From Carnobacterium sp. CP1 (GTDB lineage Bacteria > Bacillota > Bacilli > Lactobacillales > Carnobacteriaceae), in contig NZ_CP010796.1 in NCBI RefSeq assembly GCF_001483965.1, positions 1,775,001 to 1,839,000 on the forward strand: a stretch of DNA of 64,000 nt, written 5' to 3'. The stretch's first letter is position 1; each line of letters opens with the position of its first letter. Shown piece after piece: positions 52,824 to 61,879 of the stretch. The notes under the pieces are model-generated. The model ran no database searches and was not told where the DNA came from. It saw only the letters and a list, made by a program, of their open reading frames with translations. The position numbers were made by a program, and so were the translations under genes.

Positions 52824-53639
52824 TTGATTCAATACATAAGCTCACTGAGTCCCGTAATGCAAACGTTACTTGCGACTTTCTTTACTTGGGGAATGACAGC
52901 TCTTGGAGCAGCCCTTGTGTTTACGACAAAAAAAGTGAATCAAAAATTAATGGACGGGATGCTTGGTTTTGCTGGCGGAGTTATGATCGCCGCAAGTTTT
53001 TGGTCTCTTTTAGCACCAGCCTTATCTATGGCAGAAAGCGGACCCTTTCCATCTTGGTTTCCAGCGGCAGTTGGTTTTATGTCAGGAGGCCTCTTTTTAT
53101 GGGGAGTAGATAAAGTCATTCCGCATTTACATCCCAACACGCCGCGTGCCGAAGCTGAAGGAATTCAGCCATATAAGAGGCACAGAAGCACATTATTAGT
53201 TTTAGCGATCACGATGCACAATATCCCAGAAGGGCTTGCAGTAGGGGTGGCGTTTGGATCTGTCGCAACTGGAAACCCTGAAGCTTCGATAGCTGGAGCA
53301 ACTGCTTTAGCTATCGGGATGGGCATTCAAAATTTCCCGGAAGGCACAGCAGTTTCGATGCCGCTTAGACGAGACGGCTTATCCCGCTGGAAAAGTTTTT
53401 ATTATGGACAACTCTCGGGAGTTGTTGAACCTATTGCAGCTCTGATAGGTGTAGCAGCTGTAACCTTAATGCAGCCTCTTCTTCCATTTGCTTTAAGTTT
53501 CGCTGCAGGCGCGATGATTTTTGTCGTAGCTGAAGAAGTTATTCCAGGCTCGCAAGAAAATGGCAATAAGGACTTAGCATCTATGTGGTTGATGATTGGG
53601 TTTACGATCATGATGATTCTTGATGTAGCCTTAGGATAA
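52824..53639 (+). CDS. ZIP-family metal transporter (zinc uptake type)
   Basis: Integral membrane protein of 271 residues with about eight transmembrane segments. The conserved metal-path motifs are HNIPEGLAVGVAF (segment 4) and GIQNFPEGTAVSMPL (segment 5), as in ZupT/GufA-type transporters. A His/Lys-bearing cytoplasmic loop (about 105-128) lies between segments 3 and 4. Likely substrate is zinc or another divalent metal; selectivity is not readable. The start is TTG after AGGAGGG. No Zur-type operator was recognised upstream. Confidence 0.9.
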   Translation: MIQYISSLSPVMQTLLATFFTWGMTALGAALVFTTKKVNQKLMDGMLGFAGGVMIAASFWSLLAPALSMAESGPFPSWFPAAVGFMSGGLFLWGVDKVIPHLHPNTPRAEAEGIQPYKRHRSTLLVLAITMHNIPEGLAVGVAFGSVATGNPEASIAGATALAIGMGIQNFPEGTAVSMPLRRDGLSRWKSFYYGQLSGVVEPIAALIGVAAVTLMQPLLPFALSFAAGAMIFVVAEEVIPGSQENGNKDLASMWLMIGFTIMMILDVALG

Positions 53640-53699
53640 GTTTTTTTAAAAACGAAGTTTATTATTGCTTTTTGAAATCTAGGAAAAAGAATGAAACAG

Positions 53700-53742
53700 T
53701 TAAAAACAGGAGTTGGGATTATATCCCAACTCCTGTTTTTAA
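53700..53742. terminator. Bidirectional terminator between the ZIP and DUF378 genes
   Basis: Near-perfect palindrome: AAAAACAGGAGTTGGGAT and ATCCCAACTCCTGTTTTT. A/T runs on both sides let it end both convergent genes. Confidence 0.93.
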
Positions 53743-53748
53743 CTAGAC

Positions 53749-53964
53749 TTATCTATTTCTGCGATCCGAATTCGAAATTAAGGGGAAGAACTTTAAAGCA
53801 TATAATGCACACAAGCCAACAATTACGTAAATGATTTTTGAAAGAATTGCAGTTTGTCCACCAAAAATCATAGCTACAAGATCAAATTCGAAAAGTCCAA
53901 CTAACAGCCAGTTTAATCCACCAACGATCAATAGGCCTAAAGCAACACTGTCTAATGTTTTCAT
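53749..53964 (-). CDS. DUF378 small membrane protein
   Basis: Membrane protein of 71 residues with two transmembrane segments (about 7-25 and 40-60) and the family pattern LLIVGGLNWLLVGLFEFDLV. Homologues such as Bacillus YuzA are of unknown function. The gene has a GGAGG site and is head-on to replication. Its upstream region is the unexplained structured stretch at 54060-54260. Confidence 0.82.
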   Translation of the reverse strand: MKTLDSVALGLLIVGGLNWLLVGLFEFDLVAMIFGGQTAILSKIIYVIVGLCALYALKFFPLISNSDRRNR

Positions 53965-54059
53965 TGTTATTTCCCTCCTTCGTTTATTAACCTTACTATA
54001 CTATTCGCTTATTAAAGAGTCGAATGATATGACTTAAATTAAATAACCGCTTTTTATAT

Positions 54060-54260
54060 CAAAACTATTTTTTGGGGATACCCTCTTGGGTCCTAGATTA
54101 GTGGGTAGGTCACAATTTAATAGGAAAACCGTAACCCATTGTGAGCAATCAGCTCTCTGCCTAACAAACGGGTAATAAAATATTAGCGACTTGTTAGGGT
54201 GAACCTGCCCAGCTCATAATAATATAAGAAACGGCTATCGGTGCGTCATTAGAAGGTATT
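54060..54260 (+). ncRNA. Candidate structured RNA with a predicted three-way junction
   Basis: In a gene-free 589-bp gap (53965-54553), helices nest cleanly. P1 is TGGGTAGGT (54102-54110) with ACCTGCCCA (54203-54211), one G-T pair. P2 is CACAAT (54111-54116) with ATTGTG (54138-54143). P3 is CCTAACAA (54160-54167) with TTGTTAGG (54191-54198) and an inner TAATA/TATTA stem. A GGATACCC-TCTT-GGGTCC hairpin precedes P1 at about 54077-54093. I do not recognise the fold, and either strand could be transcribed. No strong terminator follows. Confidence 0.4.
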
Positions 54261-54553
54261 TCCCTTATCATTTTTCTCAAAAATGAGTTTGCATGATGAA
54301 GGAGATTACTAGTTGATCAGAAAAATTTCGATTTCGAAAATTTCACTATAAGAAAAACCAAACGAAAAGCAACCCATATTAGAAGTGGTAGGAATAAAGA
54401 GAAAAACGTGCTTTTTAAACTTTTACCGATTTTGAGAATAAGTTTGGTTTCACCAAGCAAGAATGGCTTAAAAATTGCTAAAAAGAGCAATAGCCAGTAC
54501 TATTTACTTAAAGAACATTTCGAAAATAAAACAATTTGGAAAGGGAGTGCAAC

Positions 54554-56041
54554 ATGAAAGAGAATGGGATTATGATGCAATATTTTGAATGGCATTTGGA
54601 AGCAGACGGAAAACATTGGGAACGGTTAAAAGCAGATGCAGAACACCTAAGTAAAATGGGTGTGACAGGTGTTTGGATCCCGCCTTGTTTTAAAGCAACG
54701 GGCATCAATGATGTAGGCTATGGTATTTATGACTTGTATGATTTAGGCGAATTTGATCAAAAAGACGCTATTCGAACCAAATATGGAACGAAAAAAGAAT
54801 TAAAAGCTGCGGTTGATGAGCTACATAAATATGACATTCAAGTTTATGCGGATATCGTATTGAACCATAAAGCCGGGGCAGATGAAACAGAACGTTTTAT
54901 GGCCAGCGAAGTGAATCCGGATGATCGTAATCAAACGATAAGCGAACCTTATGAAATTGAAGGATGGACAAAATTTACTTTCCCAGGCAGAAAAGGCACT
55001 TATTCTGATTTTCAGTGGTCATGGGTCCATTTTTCAGGAATTGATTACAATCAAGAGAATGGGAAAAAAGCAATCTATCGTATTGAAGGCGAAAATAAAG
55101 GTTGGGCCAATGACGACAAAGTAAACAACGAATATGGTAATTATGATTATTTAATGTATGCAGATATCGATTATGCACATCCAGGAGTCATTGAGGAAAC
55201 TAAAAAATGGGCCAAGTGGTTCATAGAAGAAACAGGTGTCGATGGGTTCCGGTTGGATGCTGTGAAGCACATTAACGAGAACTTTATATACGATCTAGTT
55301 AAAACGATTCGAAATGAATTTGGCGAACAATTTTTTGTGGTCGGTGAATACTGGGATTCAGCTTATGAAAGTGTAGAAGGTTATTTGGAAGACCAAGACT
55401 TCAATTTGGCATTAGTTGATGTGGGGTTGCATACTAACCTAGAACAAGCATCAAAATCAGGAAATGAATACGATTTATGCCAGCTATTTGATGCTACATT
55501 GATGAAAAAAAATTCTTCGTATTCGGTGACATTTGTCGATAACCATGATTCACAGCCTGGTCAATCGTTGGAGTCTTTTGTTGAATCTTGGTTTAAACCT
55601 CTGGCCTATGGTGTCATTTTATTGCGTGCAGAAGGGTATCCTTGTTTATTTTATGGGGATTATTATGGGATACAAGGAGAGAACCCTATAGCTCCACAAC
55701 AAGAGATGATTGATAAGCTGTTATATATTCGGACTCATCATGCTTATGGCGAGCAAGTCGATTACTTTGATCACCCTAATTGTATTGGCTGGACGCGTTT
55801 AGGGAATGAACAACACCCTTATGGCTGCGCAGTGGTGCTGTCAAATGGAGAAGCAGGTTATAAAGAGATGCAGATGGGCAAACAACATGCCGGGGAAACC
55901 TTCGCGGATTATACTGGAAATCATGAAGAAAAAGTAGTTATTGATGAAAACGGGAATGGGTATTTTTTAGTCCAAGCCGGATCGATTTCCGTTTGGGCAA
56001 AAGAAGGCGTAAAGCCAGAAGAAGCAGCGGAAGAAAAGTAA
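54554..56041 (+). CDS. Cytoplasmic alpha-amylase (GH13)
   Basis: Hydrolyses alpha-1,4-glucans inside the cell; no signal peptide is present. The 495-residue protein follows the bacterial liquefying-amylase pattern (MQYFEWHLEADGKHWERL). GH13 motifs: DIVLNHKAG (100-108), GFRLDAVKH with nucleophile Asp235, VGEYWD with Glu265, and FVDNHDSQ with Asp332. The ATG at 54554 follows AAAGGGAG; an upstream in-frame start is unlikely. Isolated from other glycan genes, with a terminator after it. Confidence 0.92.
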   Translation: MKENGIMMQYFEWHLEADGKHWERLKADAEHLSKMGVTGVWIPPCFKATGINDVGYGIYDLYDLGEFDQKDAIRTKYGTKKELKAAVDELHKYDIQVYADIVLNHKAGADETERFMASEVNPDDRNQTISEPYEIEGWTKFTFPGRKGTYSDFQWSWVHFSGIDYNQENGKKAIYRIEGENKGWANDDKVNNEYGNYDYLMYADIDYAHPGVIEETKKWAKWFIEETGVDGFRLDAVKHINENFIYDLVKTIRNEFGEQFFVVGEYWDSAYESVEGYLEDQDFNLALVDVGLHTNLEQASKSGNEYDLCQLFDATLMKKNSSYSVTFVDNHDSQPGQSLESFVESWFKPLAYGVILLRAEGYPCLFYGDYYGIQGENPIAPQQEMIDKLLYIRTHHAYGEQVDYFDHPNCIGWTRLGNEQHPYGCAVVLSNGEAGYKEMQMGKQHAGETFADYTGNHEEKVVIDENGNGYFLVQAGSISVWAKEGVKPEEAAEEK

Positions 56042-56090
56042 AAATAGGATTCCAACAGCGTAACTAACTGTTGGAATCCTATTTTTTTAA
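56040..56090. terminator. Terminator between the amylase and YtxH genes
   Basis: AAAATAGGATTCCAACAG and CTGTTGGAATCCTATTTT form a long perfect stem, followed by T on the plus strand and by A/T-rich sequence on the other side; likely bidirectional. Confidence 0.93.
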
Positions 56091-56111
56091 TTGTTTAATG
56101 AGAATGTTTGT

Positions 56112-56537
56112 TTAGATTTGTCCACGTTTGTCATCGATTTTGAAATCTGTCGGCATTGGTGTTTCTAAATCTTCAATCGGCGGATATTCTTGGTCTGGCG
56201 CAGTAGTTGTGTCTTCTTCTTTAAGGTTGCTTGAATGAAGAACAACGTCAGAACCATGTGTCTTGACATTCGTTGTGTACAAATCATCTTCAATATTTTC
56301 CATCGTTTCTGCTAAATCAGGATTTGTATAATTGATTTCTTCTTCAACTTCGTGATACGTTTCTTTTATTTCATCAGTGAATTGGTTAACTTTATCCATC
56401 GCCTGTTCTTGTAGCGAAAGTGCTTCTTTTTTTAGATCTGCACGTAGCTCTCGTCCTGATTTTGGAGCAAAGAGCAAAGCCGTAATAGCAGCAGCTGTAC
56501 CTACAAATAAAGTTCCCATGAAATTGTTTTTAGACAT
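56112..56537 (-). CDS. YtxH-domain protein
   Basis: Membrane-tethered protein of 141 residues. One hydrophobic N-terminal segment (about 7-24, MGTLFVGTAAAITALLFAP) is followed by the GRELRADLKKEA box of the YtxH family, then an amphipathic helical region and an acidic tail. Homologues are stress-induced and of unknown function. ATG at 56537 was chosen because GAAGGAG lies before it; a longer TTG start would include that site. Encoded 29 bp after the DUF948 gene, probably one operon. Confidence 0.82.
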   Translation of the reverse strand: MSKNNFMGTLFVGTAAAITALLFAPKSGRELRADLKKEALSLQEQAMDKVNQFTDEIKETYHEVEEEINYTNPDLAETMENIEDDLYTTNVKTHGSDVVLHSSNLKEEDTTTAPDQEYPPIEDLETPMPTDFKIDDKRGQI

Positions 56538-56566
56538 GTTTAAATTCTCCTTCAAAAATGTATTTT

Positions 56567-57013
56567 TTAATTAAAATCAACGTTTGTTTCTTTCGAACTT
56601 TTCTTTTTAAACAGCCTTACTGCTGTTTTTTTAAGCAATGAGAAAGTTGGAAGACTGCTGTTTTTTTTGCTAGAAGAGCCAAAAAATTGAGAAACTGCAT
56701 CTGTACCTGATTGTTTCAATTCGTCAAGAGCATTTTGAAAATCGGTGATCGATTGAGAAAAATAATCAATATTTTTCATTTTATCATTAACTTCTGTAGT
56801 CATTCCATTAACCTCCTGTGTTAACTGATCTATTTTGTTCTTTATTGCATCTGCTTCTCTCGTGAAAAAATCAATCTTATCTTGGGCATTCGTTGCGGTT
56901 TTTTCTGCAGCTTTCATTAGACTGGAAACTTTTTTTCCGAAAATTATTCCAAATACAATTAACGCGATCAAAGCTAAACCAACAATGACAACTGCAATGA
57001 TTCCACCTGACAT
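56567..57013 (-). CDS. DUF948-family protein
   Basis: Single-pass membrane protein of 148 residues: N-terminal hydrophobic segment (about 4-26) followed by a long predicted coiled coil (about 30-100, IKNKIDQLTQEVNGMTTEV) and a basic C-terminus. This is the DUF948 pattern, usually found next to a YtxH gene as here. Function is unknown; stress-related membrane organisation is a guess. The pair is head-on to replication. Confidence 0.82.
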   Translation of the reverse strand: MSGGIIAVVIVGLALIALIVFGIIFGKKVSSLMKAAEKTATNAQDKIDFFTREADAIKNKIDQLTQEVNGMTTEVNDKMKNIDYFSQSITDFQNALDELKQSGTDAVSQFFGSSSKKNSSLPTFSLLKKTAVRLFKKKSSKETNVDFN

Positions 57014-57267
57014 GTCATTTTCACGCTCCCTTCTAAAGTAAAAACACCGTTTAGTGTCTATAGAATACCATTAAAGCAAGGAATTTCCAAATAATATGAA
57101 ATCGTATTCTCCTTGCTTTTAGCTTTATTTGTCAAAGGAAAGAACGTTTTTTTGAACGTGTAGTCAAACGCGCCATTATCAGTTACAATAAAAGGTAAAT
57201 AAAACATACGGTACAACAATGGAGAATACAATGAAACAAGGTAGGGAAGTTAGGAGGAGAGCTAAAA

Positions 57268-57789
57268 TTGGACGCATTTTCAAATCAAAATGAACAAGCA
57301 AACCCAAACCAAGTGCTAAGAACAGAATTATTTGCGGTAACAGATGGAAAAATCATCTCAATCGAGAGCGTAGCTGATCCGGTCTTTTCTGAGAAAATGA
57401 TGGGAGACGGTTTCGCCATGGAACCGACATCGAACATCGTGCTTGCTCCAGTTAGCGGCAGATTATTTCAAGTTGCTGGTGCCTTACACGCTTATGGTAT
57501 CGTGACGGATAAAGGGATAGAAGTTTTGGTTCATGTTGGATTAGAGACCGTTACTTTAAATGGAGAAGGCTTTGTAAGTTCATTAAAAGAAGGTATGATG
57601 GTTAAACAAGGAGAGCCCTTAGTTACCGTAGACTTTGATTACCTCATCAGTCAAGGCTGCAAGACGACTACTTCAGTGGTCGTTATCAATGGATGCAGCT
57701 CTCTTTATCATTATGAATTAAATCAAGAGGAACATGCTGTTGCAGGAGAAACGCTTGCGTTAGTGGTTTTGAAAAGTCCAGATAAATGA
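57268..57789 (+). CDS. crr: Freestanding glucose-type PTS EIIA
   Basis: Cytoplasmic phosphocarrier of 173 residues that accepts phosphate from HPr. The EIIA-Glc fold is clear: PVFSEKMMGDGFA, LAPVSGRLFQVAGALHAYGI with His74, and phosphorylated His89 in VLVHVGLETVTLNG. TreP lacks its own EIIA, so this protein is its likely donor. The first 17 or so residues are an unstructured Asn/Gln-rich extension. The start is TTG after GGAGGAG. A 36-codon frame overlaps its stop (ATGA). Confidence 0.92.
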   Translation: MDAFSNQNEQANPNQVLRTELFAVTDGKIISIESVADPVFSEKMMGDGFAMEPTSNIVLAPVSGRLFQVAGALHAYGIVTDKGIEVLVHVGLETVTLNGEGFVSSLKEGMMVKQGEPLVTVDFDYLISQGCKTTTSVVVINGCSSLYHYELNQEEHAVAGETLALVVLKSPDK

Positions 57790-57896
57790 TAGAAGAGCTC
57801 AGCAGCCTGAAAGATCAGATTTTTTCAGGCCTATTTGTCCCAAAAGAACAATTGAACACACTACTGGAGCAAAATAATCCAGCTGTCCTAAATTAG
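57786..57896 (+). CDS. Putative 36-residue protein overlapping crr
   Basis: Frame MIEELSSLKDQIFSGLFVPK and 16 further residues, starting in an ATGA overlap with the crr stop codon. The overlap suggests translational coupling. It is amphipathic and helical in character, with no known domain. The frame runs across a CCTGAAA/TTTCAGG hairpin and stops at the base of the downstream terminator. It may be chance; conservation in relatives would decide. Confidence 0.35.
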   Translation: MIEELSSLKDQIFSGLFVPKEQLNTLLEQNNPAVLN

Positions 57897-57928
57897 AGAG
57901 TGAAAGCCATTTCTCTAATTTTTTTGCA
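57889..57928 (+). terminator. Terminator of crr
   Basis: AAATTAGAGA (57890-57899) pairs with TCTCTAATTT (57914-57923), followed by T residues. Confidence 0.9.
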
Positions 57929-58016
57929 CTTCGTTCTTAGGTTGGGTATAATGAAAGGATACAATGGAAGTAATGTGCCTTTATGTGAGAGCTTAAAACT
58001 CTAAGGAGGGTTTAAA

Positions 58017-58724
58017 TTGAAAAAAGTATTAGTAGTAGACGATGAAAAACCAATCTCAGATATAGTGAAATTTAATTTAACAAAAGAAGGTTACGATGTA
58101 TATACGGCTTATGATGGTGAAGAAGCCCTCGAAAAAGTTGAAGAAGTTGAACCGGATTTAATTATATTGGATTTGATGCTGCCTAAAATCGATGGGTTGG
58201 AAGTGTGTCGCGAGATACGTAAAACGCACGATATGCCAATTATCATGGTAACGGCTAAAGATTCAGAAATTGATAAAGTACTAGGGTTAGAATTGGGTGC
58301 AGACGATTATGTAACCAAACCGTTTTCGAATCGAGAATTGGTTGCACGTGTAAAAGCTAACTTGAGACGACATGGAAATGCAAAAGCAGCAGTTGTAGAA
58401 GAAGAAGAAACAAACGACATTGAAGTTGGGGCATTAACCGTTCACCCGGATGCTTATATTGTCTCAAAAAGAGGCGAAACAATTGAATTGACTCACCGGG
58501 AATTTGAACTGCTGCATTATTTAGCGAGACATTTAGGACAAGTAATGACCAGAGAACATTTGTTGCAGACCGTCTGGGGTTATGACTATTTCGGAGATGT
58601 TCGAACGGTCGACGTAACAGTCAGAAGATTAAGAGAAAAAATTGAAGATAGTCCTAGCCATCCGGCTTGGTTAGTTACAAGACGTGGCGTTGGTTATTAT
58701 TTAAGAAACCCTGAACAGGAGTAG
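58017..58724 (+). CDS. walR: Essential response regulator WalR (YycF/VicR)
   Basis: OmpR-family regulator of peptidoglycan hydrolase genes and cell-wall metabolism. The 235-residue protein has a receiver domain with VVDDEKP, phosphoacceptor Asp52 in [13 protein letters not shown] and Lys in [10 protein letters not shown]. The winged helix includes the diagnostic [19 protein letters not shown]. The start is TTG after AAGGAGGG. It is the first gene of walR-walK-walH-walI, six bases before walK. Confidence 0.97.
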   Translation: MKKVLVVDDEKPISDIVKFNLTKEGYDVYTAYDGEEALEKVEEVEPDLIILDLMLPKIDGLEVCREIRKTHDMPIIMVTAKDSEIDKVLGLELGADDYVTKPFSNRELVARVKANLRRHGNAKAAVVEEEETNDIEVGALTVHPDAYIVSKRGETIELTHREFELLHYLARHLGQVMTREHLLQTVWGYDYFGDVRTVDVTVRRLREKIEDSPSHPAWLVTRRGVGYYLRNPEQE

Positions 58725-58730
58725 AAGTTC

Positions 58731-60575
58731 ATGAAGAAAAAAATTGGGTTTTTTCAATCGATCGATTTTAAAATTGTCTTCGTGTTCATTGTTTTATTAT
58801 TGGTTGCCTTAGAATTGATAGGAGCCTATTTTGTTAGACAATTAGAAACACAATTGATTGATAACTTTCAAGAGGAACGCAGACTTCAAGTAGGATTTTT
58901 GGACAATACGTTGCAACCTCTGTTAGTAGACAAAGAAAATCGGAATTTGAATGAAGAAATTGGAAGGTTGTTAGGAGATTTTTCAGGAAATGGTGTACTA
59001 GAAGCCCAAGTCATCAATCCACAACACTACATTTTAGGAACAAGCGACACAACGAATCAATCGGTTGTCGGCATGAAATCGAAAGATCGTGATGTTCATC
59101 AAGCTTTATTGTTAAGCAGTAAAACCACAAGTCAATATACGGATCAAACAACCAACGACCGAATCTGGAAGTTGGTTTCTCCAATTATAGCGAATGACGG
59201 CTCTAATGAAGTATTAGGCGTCATTTCATTAAAAACCAATATTGAAAGTGTTTATCAACAAATTGAAGAAATTACGATCATCTTTTTAAATGCTTCGCTT
59301 ATTTCTATGGGTCTGACAGTATTGCTGGCTTTATTTATTTCGCGAGCAATCACTAAACCAATCACTGAAATGACTCACCAAACTATTCAAATGGCAGAAG
59401 GCAATTATTCTGGACAAGTAAAAATTTACAGTGAGGATGAGTTGGGACAATTGTCTTTAGCGATCAATGACCTTTCCATCAAAGTAGAAGAAGCACAGGA
59501 ATCAACAGAAGCAGAGAGAAGAAGATTAAACAGTGTCTTGACCCACATGACAGATGGCGTTATCGCCACTGACCGCAGAGGGAAAATTGTGATCATCAAC
59601 GAGATGGCCATGGAGATGCTAAATGTTACGCAAGAAACAGCGATTGGCCGATCCATTCTGGAAGTTCTGAAAAAAGAAAAAGAATTTTCATTGCGTAAAT
59701 TATTAGAAAATGAAGAAGAGTTATCTTTTAATTTTTCAACGCCTGAAAACCCCTTGATTTTGCAAGGAGGATTTTCTTTGATCCAAAGAGAAACGGGTTT
59801 TATCAGCGGAATCGTCTGCGTCTTGCATGATGTAACGGAACAAGAGAAAATAGAACGGGAACGCAGAGACTTTGTCTCGAATGTTTCACACGAGTTAAGA
59901 ACACCATTAACCAGCATGCGGAGCTATCTGGAAGCTCTGATCGATGGGGCTTGGAAAGATCCTGAGATCGCACCGAATTTTCTGCAAGTTACGCAAGAAG
60001 AGACCGATCGCATGATTCGTATGATTTCTGATTTATTGAACTTATCAAGAATGGATGCAGGCAATAGCGAATTGGAATTGGAGTACATCAATATCAATGA
60101 ATTGATGAGCCACGTACTGGATCGCTTTGATATGATGATCCAATCTTCGGATAAACCTAAAAAGGCCTTTTCAATCAAACGCGAATTTACCAATCGTCAG
60201 ATTTGGGCCGAAATAGATACGGATAAAATGATGCAAGTATTTGATAACATTATGAATAATGCTATTAAATATTCGCCGGACGGCGGAACGATCACTTGTC
60301 GGCTGCAGGAAACGCATAATAGCGTCGTTATCAGCGTTTCTGATCAAGGAATGGGAATACCAAGGAAAGACTTGCCGCATGTCTTTGACCGCTTTTATCG
60401 AGTAGATAAGGCCAGAGCACGTTCGATGGGCGGAACAGGTCTGGGTCTAGCCATTTCTAAAGAAGTGATTCAACGACATGGCGGAAAAATTTGGGTAGAC
60501 AGCATCGAAGGAAAAGGGACAACCTTTTATGTTTCGTTGCCGTATCTCCCTTATGAGGAGGATGATTGGGAATGA
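58731..60575 (+). CDS. walK: Sensor histidine kinase WalK (YycG/VicK)
   Basis: Sensor kinase for WalR. The 614-residue protein has two membrane segments (about 13-35 and 183-203), so an extracellular Cache-like domain of about 145 residues is present, unlike the short streptococcal VicK. HAMP (about 205-257), PAS (about 262-370), phosphoacceptor His387 in NVSHELRTPL and a complete ATPase domain (GTGLGLAISKEV) follow. His272, Asp275, His366 and Glu370 match the spacing of the zinc site described in the Staphylococcus aureus WalK PAS domain. Overlaps walH by four bases. Confidence 0.96.
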   Translation: MKKKIGFFQSIDFKIVFVFIVLLLVALELIGAYFVRQLETQLIDNFQEERRLQVGFLDNTLQPLLVDKENRNLNEEIGRLLGDFSGNGVLEAQVINPQHYILGTSDTTNQSVVGMKSKDRDVHQALLLSSKTTSQYTDQTTNDRIWKLVSPIIANDGSNEVLGVISLKTNIESVYQQIEEITIIFLNASLISMGLTVLLALFISRAITKPITEMTHQTIQMAEGNYSGQVKIYSEDELGQLSLAINDLSIKVEEAQESTEAERRRLNSVLTHMTDGVIATDRRGKIVIINEMAMEMLNVTQETAIGRSILEVLKKEKEFSLRKLLENEEELSFNFSTPENPLILQGGFSLIQRETGFISGIVCVLHDVTEQEKIERERRDFVSNVSHELRTPLTSMRSYLEALIDGAWKDPEIAPNFLQVTQEETDRMIRMISDLLNLSRMDAGNSELELEYININELMSHVLDRFDMMIQSSDKPKKAFSIKREFTNRQIWAEIDTDKMMQVFDNIMNNAIKYSPDGGTITCRLQETHNSVVISVSDQGMGIPRKDLPHVFDRFYRVDKARARSMGGTGLGLAISKEVIQRHGGKIWVDSIEGKGTTFYVSLPYLPYEEDDWE

Positions 60576-61879
60576 AAGGAACAGGATTTATCAGAATAGC
60601 TTTGATATTTCTCATTATCCTCAGTCTTTTTCTGACTTGGGCGATTTGGACTATGCCGAGTCAGTACGATGAACAAACCAACAACGATCAAAAAAAGACC
60701 TCTTCTGTGACAATTTCACGACAGCTTTCGCATGTGTTCGGTCCCTCGCAGATTGTTTTACATGAAGCAGGAATGGACAAAATAACGACTAATCGTGCGA
60801 CTTTGTCGACGTTCTCCAAATTTTTTATGGTGGATTGGCAAATGGAAAATTTAGAAGATCCTTTAGAAATTTCGAATGAGAACTATCAGAACAGTCTGTC
60901 TCAATCAGATAAAATAGAGTTGATTTATTTGGAAAATATTCCTTTTGGAATGATGAGCGATAAATTTACCAATTTGCCTGGAGAGTACCAGAATCGGACG
61001 TTTGATCGGGTGTATCTTTCTATTTCTGACCCAGACAGAATTTATTTCTATAATACGGATTCTGATTTATTGTACAGCAGCAGCCTAGAAGGTGTGGATC
61101 AGGAAAAATTGATGGCGGCTCTTCGAAAAGAAGAAGCAGCTTATCAGTCTGTGATGACCGTGAAGGCCAAGAACAACAACATATATTTACCGATTGCCCC
61201 GTTTGAACTGCCTTATCTAACCTATATGGTGGAAAGACAGCCGAATAGTCTGTTTATTGAACGATTATTTGACGATACTTCTGAAGTGAAAGAAACGCGG
61301 AGTGAAAATTCCGTTCAGTATATTGACTACATTAGTAAAATGTTTGTCAACGAAGACACGAATATTCTAAGTTATTACCGTAATCGCGCATCGGACAAAA
61401 AAATGCCGTTAACTGAGACGCTAAGAGATTCGTTCACTGAATTGATGTTGTATGAAAACTGGTCCGATGAAATCCATTTCTTTGACTACAACAGCCAAAG
61501 CAATGTCGTCACCTATCGTCGGTATATTGAGGGTTATCCTGTTTTCGGAACGACCGATTATGGGGCAACACACATTACAGTTGTTGAAAATGGCATGTCA
61601 GAATTACAAGTACCATTAATGGTTGCACAAACGCCGATTTCAGATGAAGACAATCAAAAAGAACTACTAAATGGGGAAGAATTGCTGCTGTATTTAGCAG
61701 AACAAGGTTATGCCATCGAAGAGATCGAAGATATCCAATTAGGGTACACATGGTCTAATAGTTCTGAATCCAGCCGAGTGATTAGTTTAGAGCCTGATTG
61801 GTACATTTATGTCAATGGTTCTTGGCTGAACTCTCGAGATTTGCATCAGGATGGAGGAGATGAGAGCAATGGACTTTAA
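60572..61879 (+). CDS. walH: WalRK regulator WalH (YycH)
   Basis: Membrane-anchored extracellular protein that modulates WalK together with WalI. The 435-residue protein has one N-terminal transmembrane segment (about 5-25) and the rest outside, with the two-domain YycH pattern. ATG at 60572 lies in an ATGA overlap with the walK stop and follows GAGGAGG. Its end overlaps walI by 11 bp, so expression is coupled along the operon. Confidence 0.9.
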   Translation: MKGTGFIRIALIFLIILSLFLTWAIWTMPSQYDEQTNNDQKKTSSVTISRQLSHVFGPSQIVLHEAGMDKITTNRATLSTFSKFFMVDWQMENLEDPLEISNENYQNSLSQSDKIELIYLENIPFGMMSDKFTNLPGEYQNRTFDRVYLSISDPDRIYFYNTDSDLLYSSSLEGVDQEKLMAALRKEEAAYQSVMTVKAKNNNIYLPIAPFELPYLTYMVERQPNSLFIERLFDDTSEVKETRSENSVQYIDYISKMFVNEDTNILSYYRNRASDKKMPLTETLRDSFTELMLYENWSDEIHFFDYNSQSNVVTYRRYIEGYPVFGTTDYGATHITVVENGMSELQVPLMVAQTPISDEDNQKELLNGEELLLYLAEQGYAIEEIEDIQLGYTWSNSSESSRVISLEPDWYIYVNGSWLNSRDLHQDGGDESNGL

